NCBI GenBank assembly: GCA_000328365.1
Contig: KB293367.1
Coordinates: 62,001-126,000, forward strand
Length of the DNA: 64,000 nt
Source: Capitella teleta
Taxonomy: Eukaryota > Annelida > Polychaeta > Capitellidae
Direction: 5' to 3'
Shown: piece by piece, positions 40,474-59,215 of the stretch
Numbering within the stretch: the stretch's first letter is position 1
How the letters are laid out: each line of letters begins with the position of its first letter
Program-made: the position numbers and the translations under genes
Notes under the pieces: generated by a model
Databases searched by the model: none
Told to the model about the DNA's origin: nothing
What the model saw: only the letters and a program-made list of their open reading frames with translations

Positions 40474-41677
40474 TGTACAACTCCAGGGAAGCAAATGCTG
40501 CATTGTTCGATACGAGAAACGATGAGTTAGGTTTGTAAGTGAATGATGTGTTTCATGGGTCTCAGACTGTTGTGATTTATCAGCCACGACTGTGTGATTA
40601 ATTTGCGAGTCTCCTTCTGTGTATCTGGTGGGAATGTTTGCTTATGAATATTTTTATTGTTGGACCACCCTACCAGGACTTGAAGGCGTTATATATATAC
40701 CTTAGGTTCTATATATAGGATTGTCTAATTAAAGCGAGGTTGTTTCAGATATTACCGAAAAGCCATTGATATTAAGCCAACGAATATTGCTGAAAAGTAA
40801 CAGCAGGTGTGGTTCAAATATTATCGCGAATAAAACACTAACCAATTGTACTTGAAATTAATTACAGGTGAAGAATGTGGGTCGAGCGGAGAAAATGTTT
40901 GTTTGCGCGAAATGCATCTCAACAAAACAATTCTATCAAACAAACAATAATATTTATAATCACATTACAGATCATTAGAAGATAATATATGTTCAACGTA
41001 CGCGTGGTTTGGAACTATCTGCAATCATGTTATACACCACCCAATACACACTGAAATGAGATCCGATTCGATGAGGCATCGCTGTAATGATAGCAGCAGT
41101 AACCAAGAGGTTTGCACCAAGTATGCACCACAAAAAGACCATCGAGTGAATTGAGCTTCAGTCCAATGGAGCGGATGACATAAAGCCACGAATACACAAC
41201 GCCTCTGCCATTATGTCGCTTCGTTAATCCCGCGTGTTCTACGCTTAGCGTCATTCCTACCAGTTGCATGCGCAACGTCCATACTTCAGAAACAGCACCC
41301 TCTCTTCTTCTTTTTTTTGCGGCCAGAAAGGGGAAATTTATTTCCTTGCTTTTTTAGTGCAATGTTTTCGTGGAATCGTGGGTGATCTCTGTGGATCTCA
41401 TAGAGGGAGCTGATCAGAAATTGTGTGCAGCATCTTGTACATGTAGAAGTCATTTCTGAACATTGTTGGCATTCATGTTTCAGTATTGATCAGCTTTGCA
41501 TATAATTTCTTTTTTTTTTTTTTTTTTTTCTTTTTTTTTGTATCGCTTCCTGTTTTGGTAAATTTATTCGAATTCGAGAGTATTTTTACTCTTTTGACCA
41601 AATTTTTCGGCTTTTATTTTACCGCTGCATAAATCCATTTCAACAAGAAATAGTCGTGTAATTTACACTATATAATA

Positions 41678-42535
41678 TAGTCGTCCCTCAATAATCCGAC
41701 CAGGTTCGTTCCAGGGATTAGGGTTGGATTTGATCAGGAAGTCGGATTAACGAAGTATGTTCCCTAAGGGCTCAATAATTACTACGAATGATTTTTCCCT
41801 CCCCTATATTGTTATAATTGTTAATATAATAATTATAATTGTGATTAACAAACCAACTGATCATATATAATTTACATAAGAATTATACATTTTGTGTGCA
41901 CTTAAAACTACTAATGACTAGTTAATTACTAGTGTACTCCTAGAACTCAAAAACATATACGTAGTAGAGTAATCAGATATGCAACAGTGTCTCACACACT
42001 TCAAAGCTCGAAAAAAGAAATACTATAATAGTACACGTACACTGATTCCACTCATTTCATTACATTATGCAATCTTTAAAGAGTCGACCCAACAGTTTAG
42101 TTGTTGTGTGAGGGGGGGGTTATACTGAGACGACGTGCTCCTTTGATTGACCCCGCATCGAAGCCTCTCAACACTCGCCCACAAAAGCGAGATGTTTTTT
42201 GCTGCCCAGCACACGTTCAAACAAGAAGCAGGTCTTTGACATGCACTTCACTAAATATAGAGCAAACACAGAGTTTCATTCTAGACAATAACTTTTGAAC
42301 AATCGTCATTTCTGTAAGTGTGTAATTGTAGAATAGCGGATTATTAAACGGAATTTTATTTTGGCAAAGAAGCTTTAAAACTTCCTTGGAATTGGTTACC
42401 AAAACTTGAAGGCAGAGTCGGAAATTAAAGGGAATCCTATTACGTCCATTTTATGACAGGGCGATCTCAGAGAATCAGGTCGGATTATTTAGAGAACCGG
42501 ATAAGCATTTAGCTCGGATTGACGAGAGACAACTG
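41678..42535. mobile_element. Degenerate pogo/Tigger-like DNA transposon remnant
   Basis: The left end AGTCGTCCCTCAATAATCCG and the inverted right end AGTTGTCTCTCGTCAATCCG form terminal inverted repeats of about 24 bases that match at most positions. Both are followed by further 'TCGGATTA'-type words inside. The style 'CAGTTGTCTCTCGTTAATCCGAC' is typical of pogo-like elements. The 858-base interior has no transposase frame, so it is non-autonomous or decayed. No clear TA target duplication remains. Confidence 0.55.
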
Positions 42536-42600
42536 GCGCTCAGATAGAATTGTATTTATAGCAGAGTAAGCAATGCCACTGAATATGTGCTGTGTACGGT

Positions 42601-45600
42601 AAGCTTGTGCAATGAAGTGAATAATTGCTGACCTGTTGATGGTTTCAATTGCTTAGTTAATATTATTTCCAATTAGGTTTACAGCATGTTAACAAGTGAC
42701 TCTGCCTACCTGTGGCATTGCTTGCTCTCACCATCTCGCCGGTAAAGAGACGTAAATTATTGCATTGAAAGATTCGCCGCTTGGGGAAAGCGTATTGTTG
42801 GTTGAAGAGCTTGATGGTAAGCGATGGAATATACGAGAAACAAAGCGAGCTACCTCAGGTGCTTATTGCGCACAGTGATGAGAGCGAGGCCGATTGTTAC
42901 GAGGCATTTATGGGGGCCTGCGCACCTGGCCACTGAACGTTACGCAAACGCAAGCAATGAAAGCACACTTGGGGCTTGATTCTGTTTTCCTGTCAGCAAT
43001 CTTGGTTAACACGCAGATACATCATGATAGACCAAATTGCAGCATGATAAGTCTCGCCTAATGCCCGTGAGAGAAAGCCCTCTGGCAATCGAACTAGCGA
43101 GTGTCGCCTCCTTGGAGAAAAGTCTTGTCAATATCAGATTCATTCCCTGTCCATCTCGACTCACGTCGCCATTGAGGCTCTGTGAGTGTCTGAATAACAT
43201 CTATGTATCGAGCGACCATTAACAATGCACAGTGCGTCGCAATCTTCGTCTTCTGTGTTCATTTCGTTATAGGGAAAGCGACGGTGACATGGATCCGCCC
43301 AAGATGCAAGCAGAGAGCCGGTCTTGGTTGCGGCAAAGGCGCTAAGTCCTTCGCAGCAATGAAGGCGTCATTTTCTATGCGAGCTCACACCGCTGCGATG
43401 TTCCCGAAAGCTGTCTCGGGGGACGCGCGAGACGAGAAAGAACTCCTTTATCCGCTTTCAGATGTGACAGGCTGTGAACGGAATGGTGGCTCAAACAGCG
43501 CTCATATTGCAAACCCTTTGCGCTGACGAACATGGCAATGCTCCCGCTAATGGCCTGGCTGCACCCGACACCCCACTTGCAACGCAGTTTATTAGCCCCG
43601 ATGCCGATTGAAAACTCAAAAGCTCCAATCTAGCGAAAAGGGCGACGGCTAATAAGAAAGCGATTAGGCAACGCGCGGTGCATCCTGCAGGCCCAATCAA
43701 AGCTCCGCTAATGAGATAAGGTCATCTTGGAGCTGGCTGGGACTTTATGGCATCTGTAAGCTCTGCCGATGACCCGTTTGCTTCTGCTGGGACGCAGTGT
43801 TTATGATCAGTGGAAGAGCCGCAGATGATTAAAATTGAGAGCACGTGAGCAGTGCCGCTGCTTGGTCATTCCTGCCCCGTTGCCCGGCTTCTCGGTCGAA
43901 GGTTACCTTGCTTTTTGCGTATCGGTCTTGGCTGTGAGGCCCCTGAGGCAGCGTCGAAGCCTGTTCCTTCTTCGACACGGACTCATTCAGGGCTTAGGCC
44001 AAATGGCGCTTTGCTCCCCCCTCCCCCTCTCCCCTGGGCGCTCGCCGGAATCGACAGGACTAGAGGGAAATGAAACCCGGCGATTATTGCCAACGATCTC
44101 CGCGCAATGAATGCCTGCATCCTCGATATTGGTGTCGCCGACTTCAAGAATGGATTCAGCTCTAGCAATGTCTCTATCATTGCGACCTTTGCGTTGATGC
44201 CAGAATGGGCTGCCGTCCGCGCCACCTCGGATTCCTGCGCCTCTCTAAAAGCTACGCAGCTTCATATTTCATTTGCCAAGTTCGTTGCGAGATAATCTAA
44301 TGAAGACAGCGTGCAAGCACACCGCCGTGACTCTGTTGCTGCAGCCGAGAGGCGGAGAAACGCGAGCCGCTGACATCCGATTGACTTGTCATAGATTGCA
44401 TTAGTATCTTCGGGGCAAACATGGCGTCCACGCGGCGGTGTAGTGGTCATCCGATTCCGCGTCTCACCTGGCTTCTATTATCGGGGCAGCGGCGCTGTCC
44501 CTCGGCGTTAGGCGATGCACCCGGCCTCTTTGGCCTCCGTTGATTTCTCGCCGGACGTCTGTCGGGGTTATTTTTACAGTCTCCGCAACGGGAGCTGCAT
44601 AGCAATGCGATGCGGACGCTTCATCTTGCGAATGCGGTTGGATAGAGAGCTAGGCGAGAATGGATACAACTGCGGAAGAGAACAAGCTCGGCAAATCCAT
44701 ACATACATACGTCATGTCACAAGCCATGTGACTCCAGAATACGGCCTTCAACTATATGTCTACCACTACCAGTCTACCAGTATATATACCACTATATATA
44801 TAGTCTATAACTCGATTGAATCCCCCGATGTTTAAGCATCTTTGAGCTTATGATTATCATGAAATCCATGTTTACAGGCAGTTTGTCCGTGAATTATTTT
44901 GTCTGTAGGTGTCTCTGCAGAGTAGACCCATCTGGCGATGTTTTCTACCCTGCTTCATTGGTCTTCTGTTGAAGAAAGCGACCCAAGGCGATAAAATCGG
45001 TGATGGATTCGGGAGGTGCATTACCCGAATGAATTCCTTGGATGGTTTCCGACTGAGATGTTCGTCTTTCACTGACGACTCTCACCAAATCTATGTCTGC
45101 AAACTGCCAATAACTGATTGTCTTTTTGTCGACATGATTTGCAACCCTTCTCTGCTTTGATTGATCGAAAGATGAACGCGAAACTCAGAGGCAATTACAT
45201 GAATTATCAATCAGGAAATTCCACATTGCGCACGGAAAGAGAATGAAAGTACAAAAAATTCCGTGCGTATTGATCGGAGAGTAGCAAGACAACATAGCAA
45301 GACAATACTGCAATCAAGCGCGCTGCTGGTCAGTAGTGTTCCGTCATCTTCAGCAGTGGTCAGTTGTAGGTGAAGATTGCGGGACTAGAACGGCATGTAG
45401 GGTCGCAGGGGGCGCCTTGAATCAAGAGACGTCCAAATTCATCTCGAATGACGGCCTCCGCGAGAGGGCGCGGTCAGTGACGCAAGCGCTGACGTCACGG
45501 GCAATTGAGGTCACCAAGCCATAAATTATGATCGTGGTGAGGTCAAAGGTCAGAGTGGCTACTTCAAAATTAAACGGGTCTGCTCTTCCCGTGCGGAATC

Positions 45601-46000
45601 CTCGAGGCTACAAGACCATAAAAGAAAGGACAGGGGCTGGGGAAAAGGAGGAAGAGAATAAGGAAGAGAAGGCAAACATTAGTAGAATGGGGAGGAAGGA
45701 GGTGATTAAATAGGAAGAGAGGTGGAAGATCGACATGGAACCGAAGGGCTGAACGATGAGGTTATTCCAACGCATCGCTCTGAAATTGAAGTTGAAAGAC
45801 GTGCTGATGGCCGTTGATGGCCGGCATGGCAGCCGTCACTGGCCCGTTCTGCTAGGCTTCACATCAAAGGAGGGCACTCAATCGACAATCCGTGCTCACG
45901 TTCATTCTCTTATTTTCCCATCAAGAGTCACGTGGTTGAATGGGGTGTATATGCGCGAGTGGTGTTGAAGAAAAAGATCGAATACTTATTTTAGTAAAAA
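42601..46000. other. GC-richer, repeat-poor gene-free block
   Basis: Frames are short and overlapping. Several TAAT/ATTAGC words, GATAAGG (near 43717) and ATCAAAG (near 43696) occur close together around 43.5-43.7 kb, compatible with an enhancer. A CRE palindrome lies at 45490-45497. Confidence 0.35.
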
Positions 46001-50400
<4,400 letters not shown>

Positions 50401-53400
50401 GGTTGCTTTGATCGCCTCCTATGGGCTGATTCGAATCTACCTTCTCTTCAGCATAATGACTTTTCCATGAAAGCATTAATGCTCTCCATCCGCCCTCAAT
50501 CGAAAGAACAAAGCCGGGAAAACTTGGATGAGATGCTCCAGCAATCAGCTGCGAAACTCCTTCTCTGCATTTCCAGTTACTCTAGCACGCTCATATTCCA
50601 GCAAGATTGCTCCCAAACTATGTCTTGTGTTTTTCCCCTCCTACCAAACTCCCATCTCTCCGGGTGTAAGAGCTAACCATGAACATGTGGAGGGGTTTGT
50701 TAGTCATTGCTGGGGAGCGTCCGGGTCTGCAGTATTCGCAGAAGCATTTTGCAAGTCAAATGCTTCGGATTTGCCCTCTTGCTCCGCGCATCCCTGCGCT
50801 GATTCCGTTCAAAGGTGCTGACAAGAATTAGCAAATGTTGTTAGAAAATATGCCTCTGGCTGATCGGCGTTCACTACTCGCATGCGCTTGGCATTTATCG
50901 TAGACGCTGCATTAGCTGAAACGACGGGCTGCAATCGCTGTGAAGAAAATGCACGAATTGAGAGGCGATGCATCCCAGGAGATGCACCGTTGAGAGGCGA
51001 TCCATCCGTGGCCTTGTGTGAACCCCATCCACACGGATCGTGATCAAAGCGATGGCTGTTCATTCCATCAGAAATCAGAAACAATAAGCGTTTACGGGGT
51101 TCAAGCTACAAATCAATTACGTTTGGGGCAACGTGATGCCTTTATGTGAGGTTTTTATCTCCACCGCACTTGCGAATATCTTTTGGTCGGATCGCGCGGT
51201 TGCATTCACGCAGGTTGCTCTTGTGTGAGGCGCATGTCTGGGTGAAAAACATCGCTTAAGAGGAAAATAGGTCCCCAAACAGAAGATTGGTCTCCCTTTG
51301 GGCTTCCTTGTGTTACGCTGATCCTATTTGGCATATCGATAATGTACGACCCCATTCCCCTCGGAAACTCTGTTTGCTCGCATGGGTTCGACAGAGAAAT
51401 CATAACATCGGGTTTTAGAAGCCTTCCCCATTAGCTGTACGAATCCAGAGTAGCAAAGCCAGCTGCTGTAAAATTTTAATGCGAACTTTTTCGTGACCTC
51501 ACTGGGAATCTGCTGTGGCCTCAGTGAGGTCAGCTGGGTGCCAGCGAATTCCTTGAGATGAGATCAGTGTCTTAATTGCTTTGAGGAATGGTGGCTGCCG
51601 ACGGTTTGACGTTGATTGTGTTACAGAACTCTTGGCATGCGCATCTTTATGGCGCAGACATAAAGAATACTTCAAATGTTTCCTTGGAAATCTTATGAAG
51701 ATGAGTTGGTTTAGTAAACAGACCACAAAGATGATGACTCAGAGGAACATATCTCCCCCTGCAGAAGGACACGCAGCTCCGCCTATGATCAACTAAACAT
51801 GAGCTACTGTGCCCGGGATGGCGTGGTTATTGCATACGGCATGAAGCCAGCCAGATAGTGGCCAAGATGAACGGGCTTCATAAAGCAAGACGAACTGATG
51901 AAGCGGGCCGCCATTCCGCTTCATCTTTATGCTTCTTGCGCCTCGTGCACCTTACGACCGATACGCTAGCAAGTGATGATGGCATAGCTCTACAGCAGAT
52001 TCCAAGAATCCCCTAACTAGGCCCCCTTGCAGCAATAGTTCCCTGGCCCATTTTAAATCGGTGTCTGAGATTTAGGAGCTGTGCCCTCCTGTTAATCAAC
52101 ACATAACATGTGGTAAGCATTCTGTAATCTGGGTACATAATCACGTAATAAGTCCCTTGGCGCATCCAGGGTAATCCATGATGCATGTACCTCGGCTGTC
52201 TACAACAGCCATTCAGCCATAAACAACCTTTTAATAATGAGCAATTGCATACTTTATTGCTCTGTATATTTAACAGTGGATTGTGAGTTAGTTAGACTGC
52301 ATAGCCTCAGACGGTTACGACGGAAGACGTGCATGAAAGTGCCAGATGTGGAAAGAGGGCAACAGACATCGTAGGAACTTCCGAGCGGATGTCTGCAGAT
52401 CACATTTAATCGCAACTCTTGGGATCTGCTACTCTCGTGGCGGCTGATGTCGTTGGCTCTGGACGCTAATCTCATAACCAATGCATTATGTTTATGCAAC
52501 ACTACAATTATCCTGCCCATAGCATAGCGTATTTATCTTGACGTCTACGGGGCACATGGTCACCAGACTGCGTTACATTGGCCATCGACCACCGATGGTA
52601 CTACACTATGTTATATAGCTGTACTTGGCCCAATTGGCTCTGTTTCAGAACGATTATTATTTTCTCTCAAAGTTTTGTAACATGAATACGCGTATGAGAA
52701 GGCATGCGCAGTGATGATCTGAGGGGAGTTCTTTGAGGTAAGCGTTGTACGTAACGGATGGAAGCAGATGCTGCAGGAATCCCGCAGGAGGAAAGAGCGA
52801 TTCAAGCCGGAGATATACCCAAATGACATATACCTTGTGATATATGCACGAAAAAACCTTCCATCTTCTCCTTTGAGGCGGCAAAAAAAAAAGAGAAGAA
52901 CAATGGAACGAAAACTTCTCCTCCGAGGCATGTTTACTGGCGCGCAACCTTCAGCCTTGGCAAATGACGAGGCTTGCGATGGTCAAGATTGGATCTGACA
53001 GGGTGTTGAGCCTAGACGGGTCAGGAAATATAGGGTACACGCCACATGGTTACAATTTCCACCCAGGCAAACTAAAGCAACAAGTTATTCATAACGGCAA
53101 GGCAAGCGTGAAAATGCACCGTATTTCAATCAGTGTTGGTCGTTCCTCTATGCCGAGTGCACTGCACTGATCGTAAAGTTTTATGTAAGAAGGGGTTGAA
53201 GCGACAGGTGCAGCGAATGAAAGGGGGAAACGGGGTTGTCAGTGATGATGAGCTCTTGAGAACAGCCTCTATAAGACTGCACTTTAGGCACCTTGTTTGT
53301 ATACATAACTCAGACATTGATTGACTTTCTAAGAAACCATGAGATACCTCAGCAAATATCTGTAAGGAGCGCAATTGGAGAGAGGTATTTCACTGACCGC

Positions 53401-54660
53401 TTAAGCTACCAGTTATGTAAGGTGCTGCTCAGTAACTGCATTCAGTCAAACACCACACCGCTATTGTTTATACTGTAAGACCGCAGGCCATGACTTGGAA
53501 GCTGGTTCAATGGCAGAGCTGATTCTACAAAGACCTTTGTTTTACGCCTTCAGTGATCTCGTTCCATGCAACAAAATGGATCACTGAAGGCAGATAGCAA
53601 TCAGATCTTCCGATATCCAAATATTGACGGTGGAGCATGCAAGTCAATCCTCCGTTTCTATGCTTAGGGTTCAGCTTTAGGGGGCTGTTTCTCGTCTATA
53701 GAAGCTGTGTTTACTCGTGTACAAATTGAACATCAATCTCTGGGCGCAGAAACAAGTGCTTATTGACATCTGTCGGTGTATAAACTCGTTCGTTGCACGC
53801 TTCCATCATCGGTCAGAGGAGCGCAGTACGACTGACTCTTTGGCCGGGTGCTTTCAATTTGCATGTTATTGCAAAGGAAGAAAAATGATCCCGCATCATA
53901 TCGAAGCTTGCATCGTGTAAAATATCGATACAATGTTATCAGACTTATACAAATGTTATCCCTTGCTTGTCTTACCGTTCACGAAATGTCTTGTGGGTAC
54001 AACACGCCACAGGGATGTTATCCCAGAACAAAAAGCGTGGAAGAAAACCTCAAAAGAATGGCAATGGCCCGGAAAAGTGCAACATCAATGCAATCATACC
54101 TTTAGCTTCCTAAGGTAATTCACACCAATCTTATAGCAGCCGGAGATTTCCGCTCAAAGGCATAGATTATATCCACAATGCAACGCTTCTTCTTGGAGTC
54201 AAGTGTCTTGTATCACTGATGTAGGATACGAGGGGAAGGTGAGTATCCCTAGGGTGCGGTACACGAGCAGCAGCTCAGCGGAACGTGTTGCGGTACCGCG
54301 GCAGGAGTTAACAACAGAAATAACGTTTGTTCCCACCTGGTCGGCACCACTCTTCTGCTCTTTCTTTCTCTTCAGCCCCTTCTACTCTCATCGCAGATAG
54401 AAATCAGAGTTAGCAAAAGGAATAGGCGTATTTACAATTCCTGAATTGACTCCAGGGTCGCTGAACTAACCTGGCGACTTTACAAACTGTCCCAAACTTA
54501 GATTTTGGCACACATGCTTTGTCTCGAGTGTTCTTTCAGCACTCCAAATAATCCTTTGATTATGATGCAAAGAGGGAAAGACTGTCATAGGTTTAGCTGT
54601 GACAAGTGACAATTGCAGTGGTCTGTGGATGTCATGCCGGTTGCTGCATGACAATTAGAG
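50401..54660. other. Mixed gene-free block
   Basis: The repeat-poor and moderately GC-rich first half (to about 52.5 kb) resembles the block at 42.6-46 kb. The second half is AT-richer and holds a 13-base-stem hairpin at 53546-53591. No gene supported. Confidence 0.4.
53546..53591. repeat. Perfect 13-base inverted repeat with 20-base loop
   Basis: GCCTTCAGTGATC at 53546-53558 and its exact reverse complement at 53579-53591. Too short for a microRNA precursor. Possibly a dimer binding site or the trace of a small element. Confidence 0.7.
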
Positions 54661-54667
54661 GCAAACT

Positions 54668-54860
54668 CGACGCTCAGGACAAGCATACAAGACGATCTTA
54701 CCCTGGATAAATCACTTTAAAACTTCCTTCATATAGTTTCCTTGCCTATTTTAATTTATAATAAATGTGTTTTCATATAATACTAGTATATGGAAGGAAG
54801 CTTTTTCAAAGTGATTTATCCAGGGTAAGATCGTCTTGCATGCTTGCCCTGAGCGTAGAC
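54668..54860. mobile_element. Foldback / MITE-like element with about 70-base inverted arms
   Basis: The left arm (54668-54735) and the reverse complement of the right arm (54787-54860) share a block including CAAGACGATCTTACCCTGGA and TAAATCACTTT with few differences, around an AT-rich spacer of about 50 bases. The total of roughly 193 bases, long arms and no coding capacity fit a small foldback DNA element. No clear target duplication, and no second copy seen in the window. Confidence 0.75.
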
Positions 54861-56436
54861 GGGTATGTATACCCCTGCTATATACATAGGGTCCAAAAAG
54901 TTCAGGTTATTTTTGATAAATAAAAAGTAAACACGAGTTGATTACTGGTGAGTTATATTGTTGACCGATAAATGACCAATCTGGACGGAATGCCTGGAGC
55001 TATTCGGGGAAGAAATAATTAGTCTGGACTATGCTTCGTGTGCCGACATAGTTGATTAAAGGTGTCAGTCAGCAGTACTGCATGCATTTGAGTGTAATGA
55101 ACTAAACTAAAGGTCCTGTCAAGATGTATTTATAAACATCTCCATTTCCCTCTGTGAAATTCATTCGAGTATTGCACGTTGCTCAACAAAATGATGTATT
55201 TGGTATTGTGGTTCACGGGTGTTTTCTTGGGTTGACAAACTGCTTAAATCCCACATGCTATGCTTGCCTTGTTAAGTGGAATGTCACTGTTGTAAATCTT
55301 TTTTTGTTGTATTTTCATTGCCTTTCAATAACAATGTCTTCAAATTGCACAATGTCACCAATCGCAACGTAGAATAGAATTCTTGGAAATGCCCCGTCCG
55401 CGTCACAATGCACGTTCCTAGAAATATGAAAATGCGACCTATTTTTTTATATGGCCTCTTCCTCAGAATCCTCACATTCAGCCATTGTACTGTCCATCGT
55501 GAATTAATTTTACAAAAAAAAAAAACAAAAAAAAAAACAGTGAAATGAGTTGTTTCCAATTGTCCTCAAATAGCCGTCTTTGATTAGGGGTTTTCCCATT
55601 ACCTTTACCAATGCAAGTTTCGTGCCTTTTAGTTTCTTATTCCAATTTGTATGTGTTGACCATTTATCGACTTTTCTTTCTTATTGCTAATTCTCGACCA
55701 ATGACGATGGCAATATTTTTTCTTCCCCTTGTTTATTTCTTCTTCTACAAACTTCCCGATTCGCAAACAACATTCCAGGTATGGATCGCCTATCTCGTTC
55801 GGATGATCAATAATCATGAATATCGATAAAGCCATCCTCCTCCGTTGACGACACACAGCTAGCACTATGAGGGAAAGAGCTCGAATGTAGTTATGTGTAT
55901 TTATAGCCCCAAGTCCATAAGAAAATTAAATGAGAGTACAAGAGAGTATACTAAGAAAAACCTGATCTAAAAGTGGCACGCAATTCTCGCACAGCTCACT
56001 CTTTGTCATTCCTTGTGCCATATGTGCCGTTTTGGTGTGTGTCGTGATCAGACTGTGTACCACAACGCGATCGTCGGTTTGCACGCTCAGAACATCAAAG
56101 GAGCAATTGTTTATTCTCTGGGGAGACGTAGCCCTAATCTCTCTGTCTATGCGCTCAATTGGTGTGTGGAGAGTCGTAAGTGAGTAGATGGTATCCTTAG
56201 TTAGTCCGGGATGTTCTGGTCTGAGAAGACCTTGTGCAATGAGAGGTTCGGGTTCAGTTTGAGGTAGGTAGGAGGACCTGGTTTGATTAATTTCATTGAT
56301 TGCCATATTATTATTTAGATCAATTAGGGAAAAACATCCACGCATCGAATTTTCACAGTTTTCGACTTCCGTAATTTTTATAATGTTGTGATTGGAGACG
56401 AGATTATTGAACTGACGCGTTGTTTACTGACATAGC

Positions 56437-56547
56437 CTGGCCTGGCCTATGCCAATAGCACTGGCCTGGCCTATGCCAATAGCACTGGCCTGGCCTATGC
56501 CAATAGCACTGGCCTGGCCTATGCCAATAGCACTGGCCTGGCCTATG
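56437..56547 (+). repeat. 24-base minisatellite, about 4.6 copies
   Basis: Unit CTGGCCTGGCCTATGCCAAT plus AGCA in near-identical tandem copies. The last copy is diverged (TATGCACCAGGC). Confidence 0.93.
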
Positions 56548-58957
56548 CACCAGGCACTGTATGTGGTGAGTATTACGTAAGAGCTAGACTCACCCCTTGC
56601 CAAGTGTATCGCGGAAAGTAATCTATCTCTGTTTGGTTTTGAAAAAAATTACAAGACAGTATGCGCTGGTGAGAGACTATACACAGGTCAGTAAATGCGT
56701 TAGCAGATGAATAGATTGTTCCAAGTGCCAACATTGGCATTTTGAGTAAATGAGCCTCCAGTTTGGGGCTATGGAAGTGCACAATTTACGTTTCTCTGGG
56801 GTTGCATCCATTCAAAGTTTTGGGGATTCATGCACAAGATATGATGAAATGGAGCCTTTCCGCATACTTGTCTCAGTATATTACTCATCAAATGGGATAA
56901 ATAAAAATATGTTTTTATAAATCACCATCGTGTTAAAATTGTGTTTTATTCCCCCCATTACTTTGGAATGAAGGACAGAACCGATCGTGTCGAATGCCTT
57001 TCTAAAATCAAGTGCCCCTCCAACAAGTACATCTTTTTTTTTTTTTTTTTTTTTTTAAACTGTAAGTTTATCTACAAGCAGGTTAATAGTCATATTGGCA
57101 CCGTGCTTTGCATGCGTAACGATGGAAACCTATGAACTAGTAGCACAACCATTCTGCTCAAAAACCACTCTCTTAGAATTTGGATACGACCCAGTGGATC
57201 ACCCAATACATAAGAATACAGTGGAATTTTACAACGCTACAGCCGGTGAGTTGCAACAGGCAGAATGACGATCATTCACATTGAGAGTTGCTGCTTACAA
57301 ATCCCATCTCAATACAAGGATACAATGCACCAAGGAAAAAAAATCAACTTCCACAAAGTCGACTGAGTAATTGAGTTACAAGACAATATGTCAAATTAGC
57401 ATTCAGATCTCGCTGACGAGTCGCATTGAGGGCGTTTTCCGTGCGGATGTGTGCCGTCATGGCGATGTGGCTGCATTCAGTATATTAGCCAAGAAAAGTT
57501 GCGCCGCCGCCAACAAAAAAAGAGAGAAGCTATGAGCACAATCAACTGTTACTTGTAAGAGGCATTGGAAGGCTATTCAACTCGGCTAACGATGGTATTC
57601 GACTGTTAGTACGGTGACCACCAGTCGATTGAAGCTGCACTCAGTCGGTTCACAGTTCTAGTACAGCGGGGTTCTTTAGGGACCTATTTGAAAGTTGAGC
57701 TTTGAAGCACACACAATTAGGAGTATATCATGTAATAGAATTGTTAACTATTTGCTAATGGTTGCATTGATAAACCAATTAAATTTGATTGAAATTGAGT
57801 CAAATATGATTAACCGAAAAGTGGTTAAAAATGCGTTGGGAAAACAATGCACTAAACTTTATGACTTAATTTATTGAAGATAGACAAAACTCATAACTGA
57901 TAACTGAACGTCATTGCCTGGACTATATGTGACGTCATTGAGTTGGCCTACTTAACTAAGCATGCCTCTGTTTTAGTATATTAGTTGTTTATATACTGTA
58001 TCATCGTATATATAAATAAGCCTGACCGGTGATTGTAAATTGGTGCTCGTTTATTATTGTAATTTTGGGCAGAAATACGCAATTTGAGAATGCCAGAAGT
58101 GAGATCGACGCTGTGGCGTTACCTGTGTCAAAGTGGCAGTTCTTGTAATATTATGTGTAATATGCATACTTAGTGCTAATAACAAGAGGGCGTTGTAGGA
58201 GAATGGCGTAATTGCTTTCAGACAATGTTTCGAGAGCCATTACTCTGACCGGGCATGACCCTCGGTTGCTCATTTCAATTAAGATTTGGCGTAACACGCG
58301 CATATATGACGTAACCGGCCACGTATCATAATCCAAGTTTATATTAGCAGAGAAATAGGAATTTAATATAGATGATTATTATTATGCATATACTCTTTCT
58401 CGTCAAAATTCCCCCTGCCCCATTAAAATAAAATTGATATTATATCAGAAATTTTCAGGTTCTGTAAGACATGTGTGTGGTATGAAGGAAAGCAGGAAAG
58501 GAGGAAGGGGGAGATATTACATCATTATTTACATGTGCCTGGAAGAGGAAACAACTACAACTATATACATTTTGATGACGTAAACGATACTGCACTGATG
58601 ACACATAATATCGCAATTCGGGAAACAGAACGAGATGAGCATCAATGAATAAAAGACTCGAAGAATCTCGATTAAAAGTCTGAACAATTATCCAAAGTTC
58701 CTTGCATGGAATCAGTTTCCTTCGAGTGCATTACAGGCGGAAAAAAGAACCCGCTTGCACTGGTTCCGTTCATGGGTGAGTAGCTGCAAGTTGATAATGG
58801 ACTATTTGGCTTAAGGCTACAACACCACATTAAAAAAAAAAAAATAACTTGGTTTATTGAAGGAACGATCGATAAGGGGTCAAAATCGAAATGTTCGAAT
58901 TTCATTTATTGTATTACTTTAATAATTTGCGGCTTTTCTACAATATTATTCTAACGC

Positions 58958-59215
58958 TTGAGCGACGCAGTGGCCGAGTGGAAAGAGCGCTCGACTGCTG
59001 GGCTGACGAGCGGGGTTCGCGCTCCCTGTCCACCCAGCGATGAATTTGCACCTGGTTCACCGGGGAAGGACATATTATGTAAGCGAGATAAGAGAGGAAA
59101 TATGCACCGTCATCCTCATGCTGGCCTATTGGTGGCATCACCAACACCTCGACGTGAGATCTTTGATCTGCCATGGGACCTTTACCTTTTATATACAATA
59201 AAAATTCTGTTTATC
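58958..59215 (+). mobile_element. tRNA-derived SINE
   Basis: The tRNA-like head has box A TGGCCGAGTGG (58971-58981) and a box B-like GGTTCGCGCTCC (59014-59025). An unrelated body of about 150 bases follows, ending in an AATAAAAATTCTG tail. The head lacks a proper tRNA fold and anticodon stem, so it is not a functional tRNA gene. Target duplications were not identified. Family assignment would need a repeat library. Confidence 0.7.

Noticed and set aside
58966-59035. A functional tRNA gene
   Set aside because: Box A and box B-like words are present, but the stems do not form a tRNA cloverleaf and a non-tRNA body follows; called a SINE instead.
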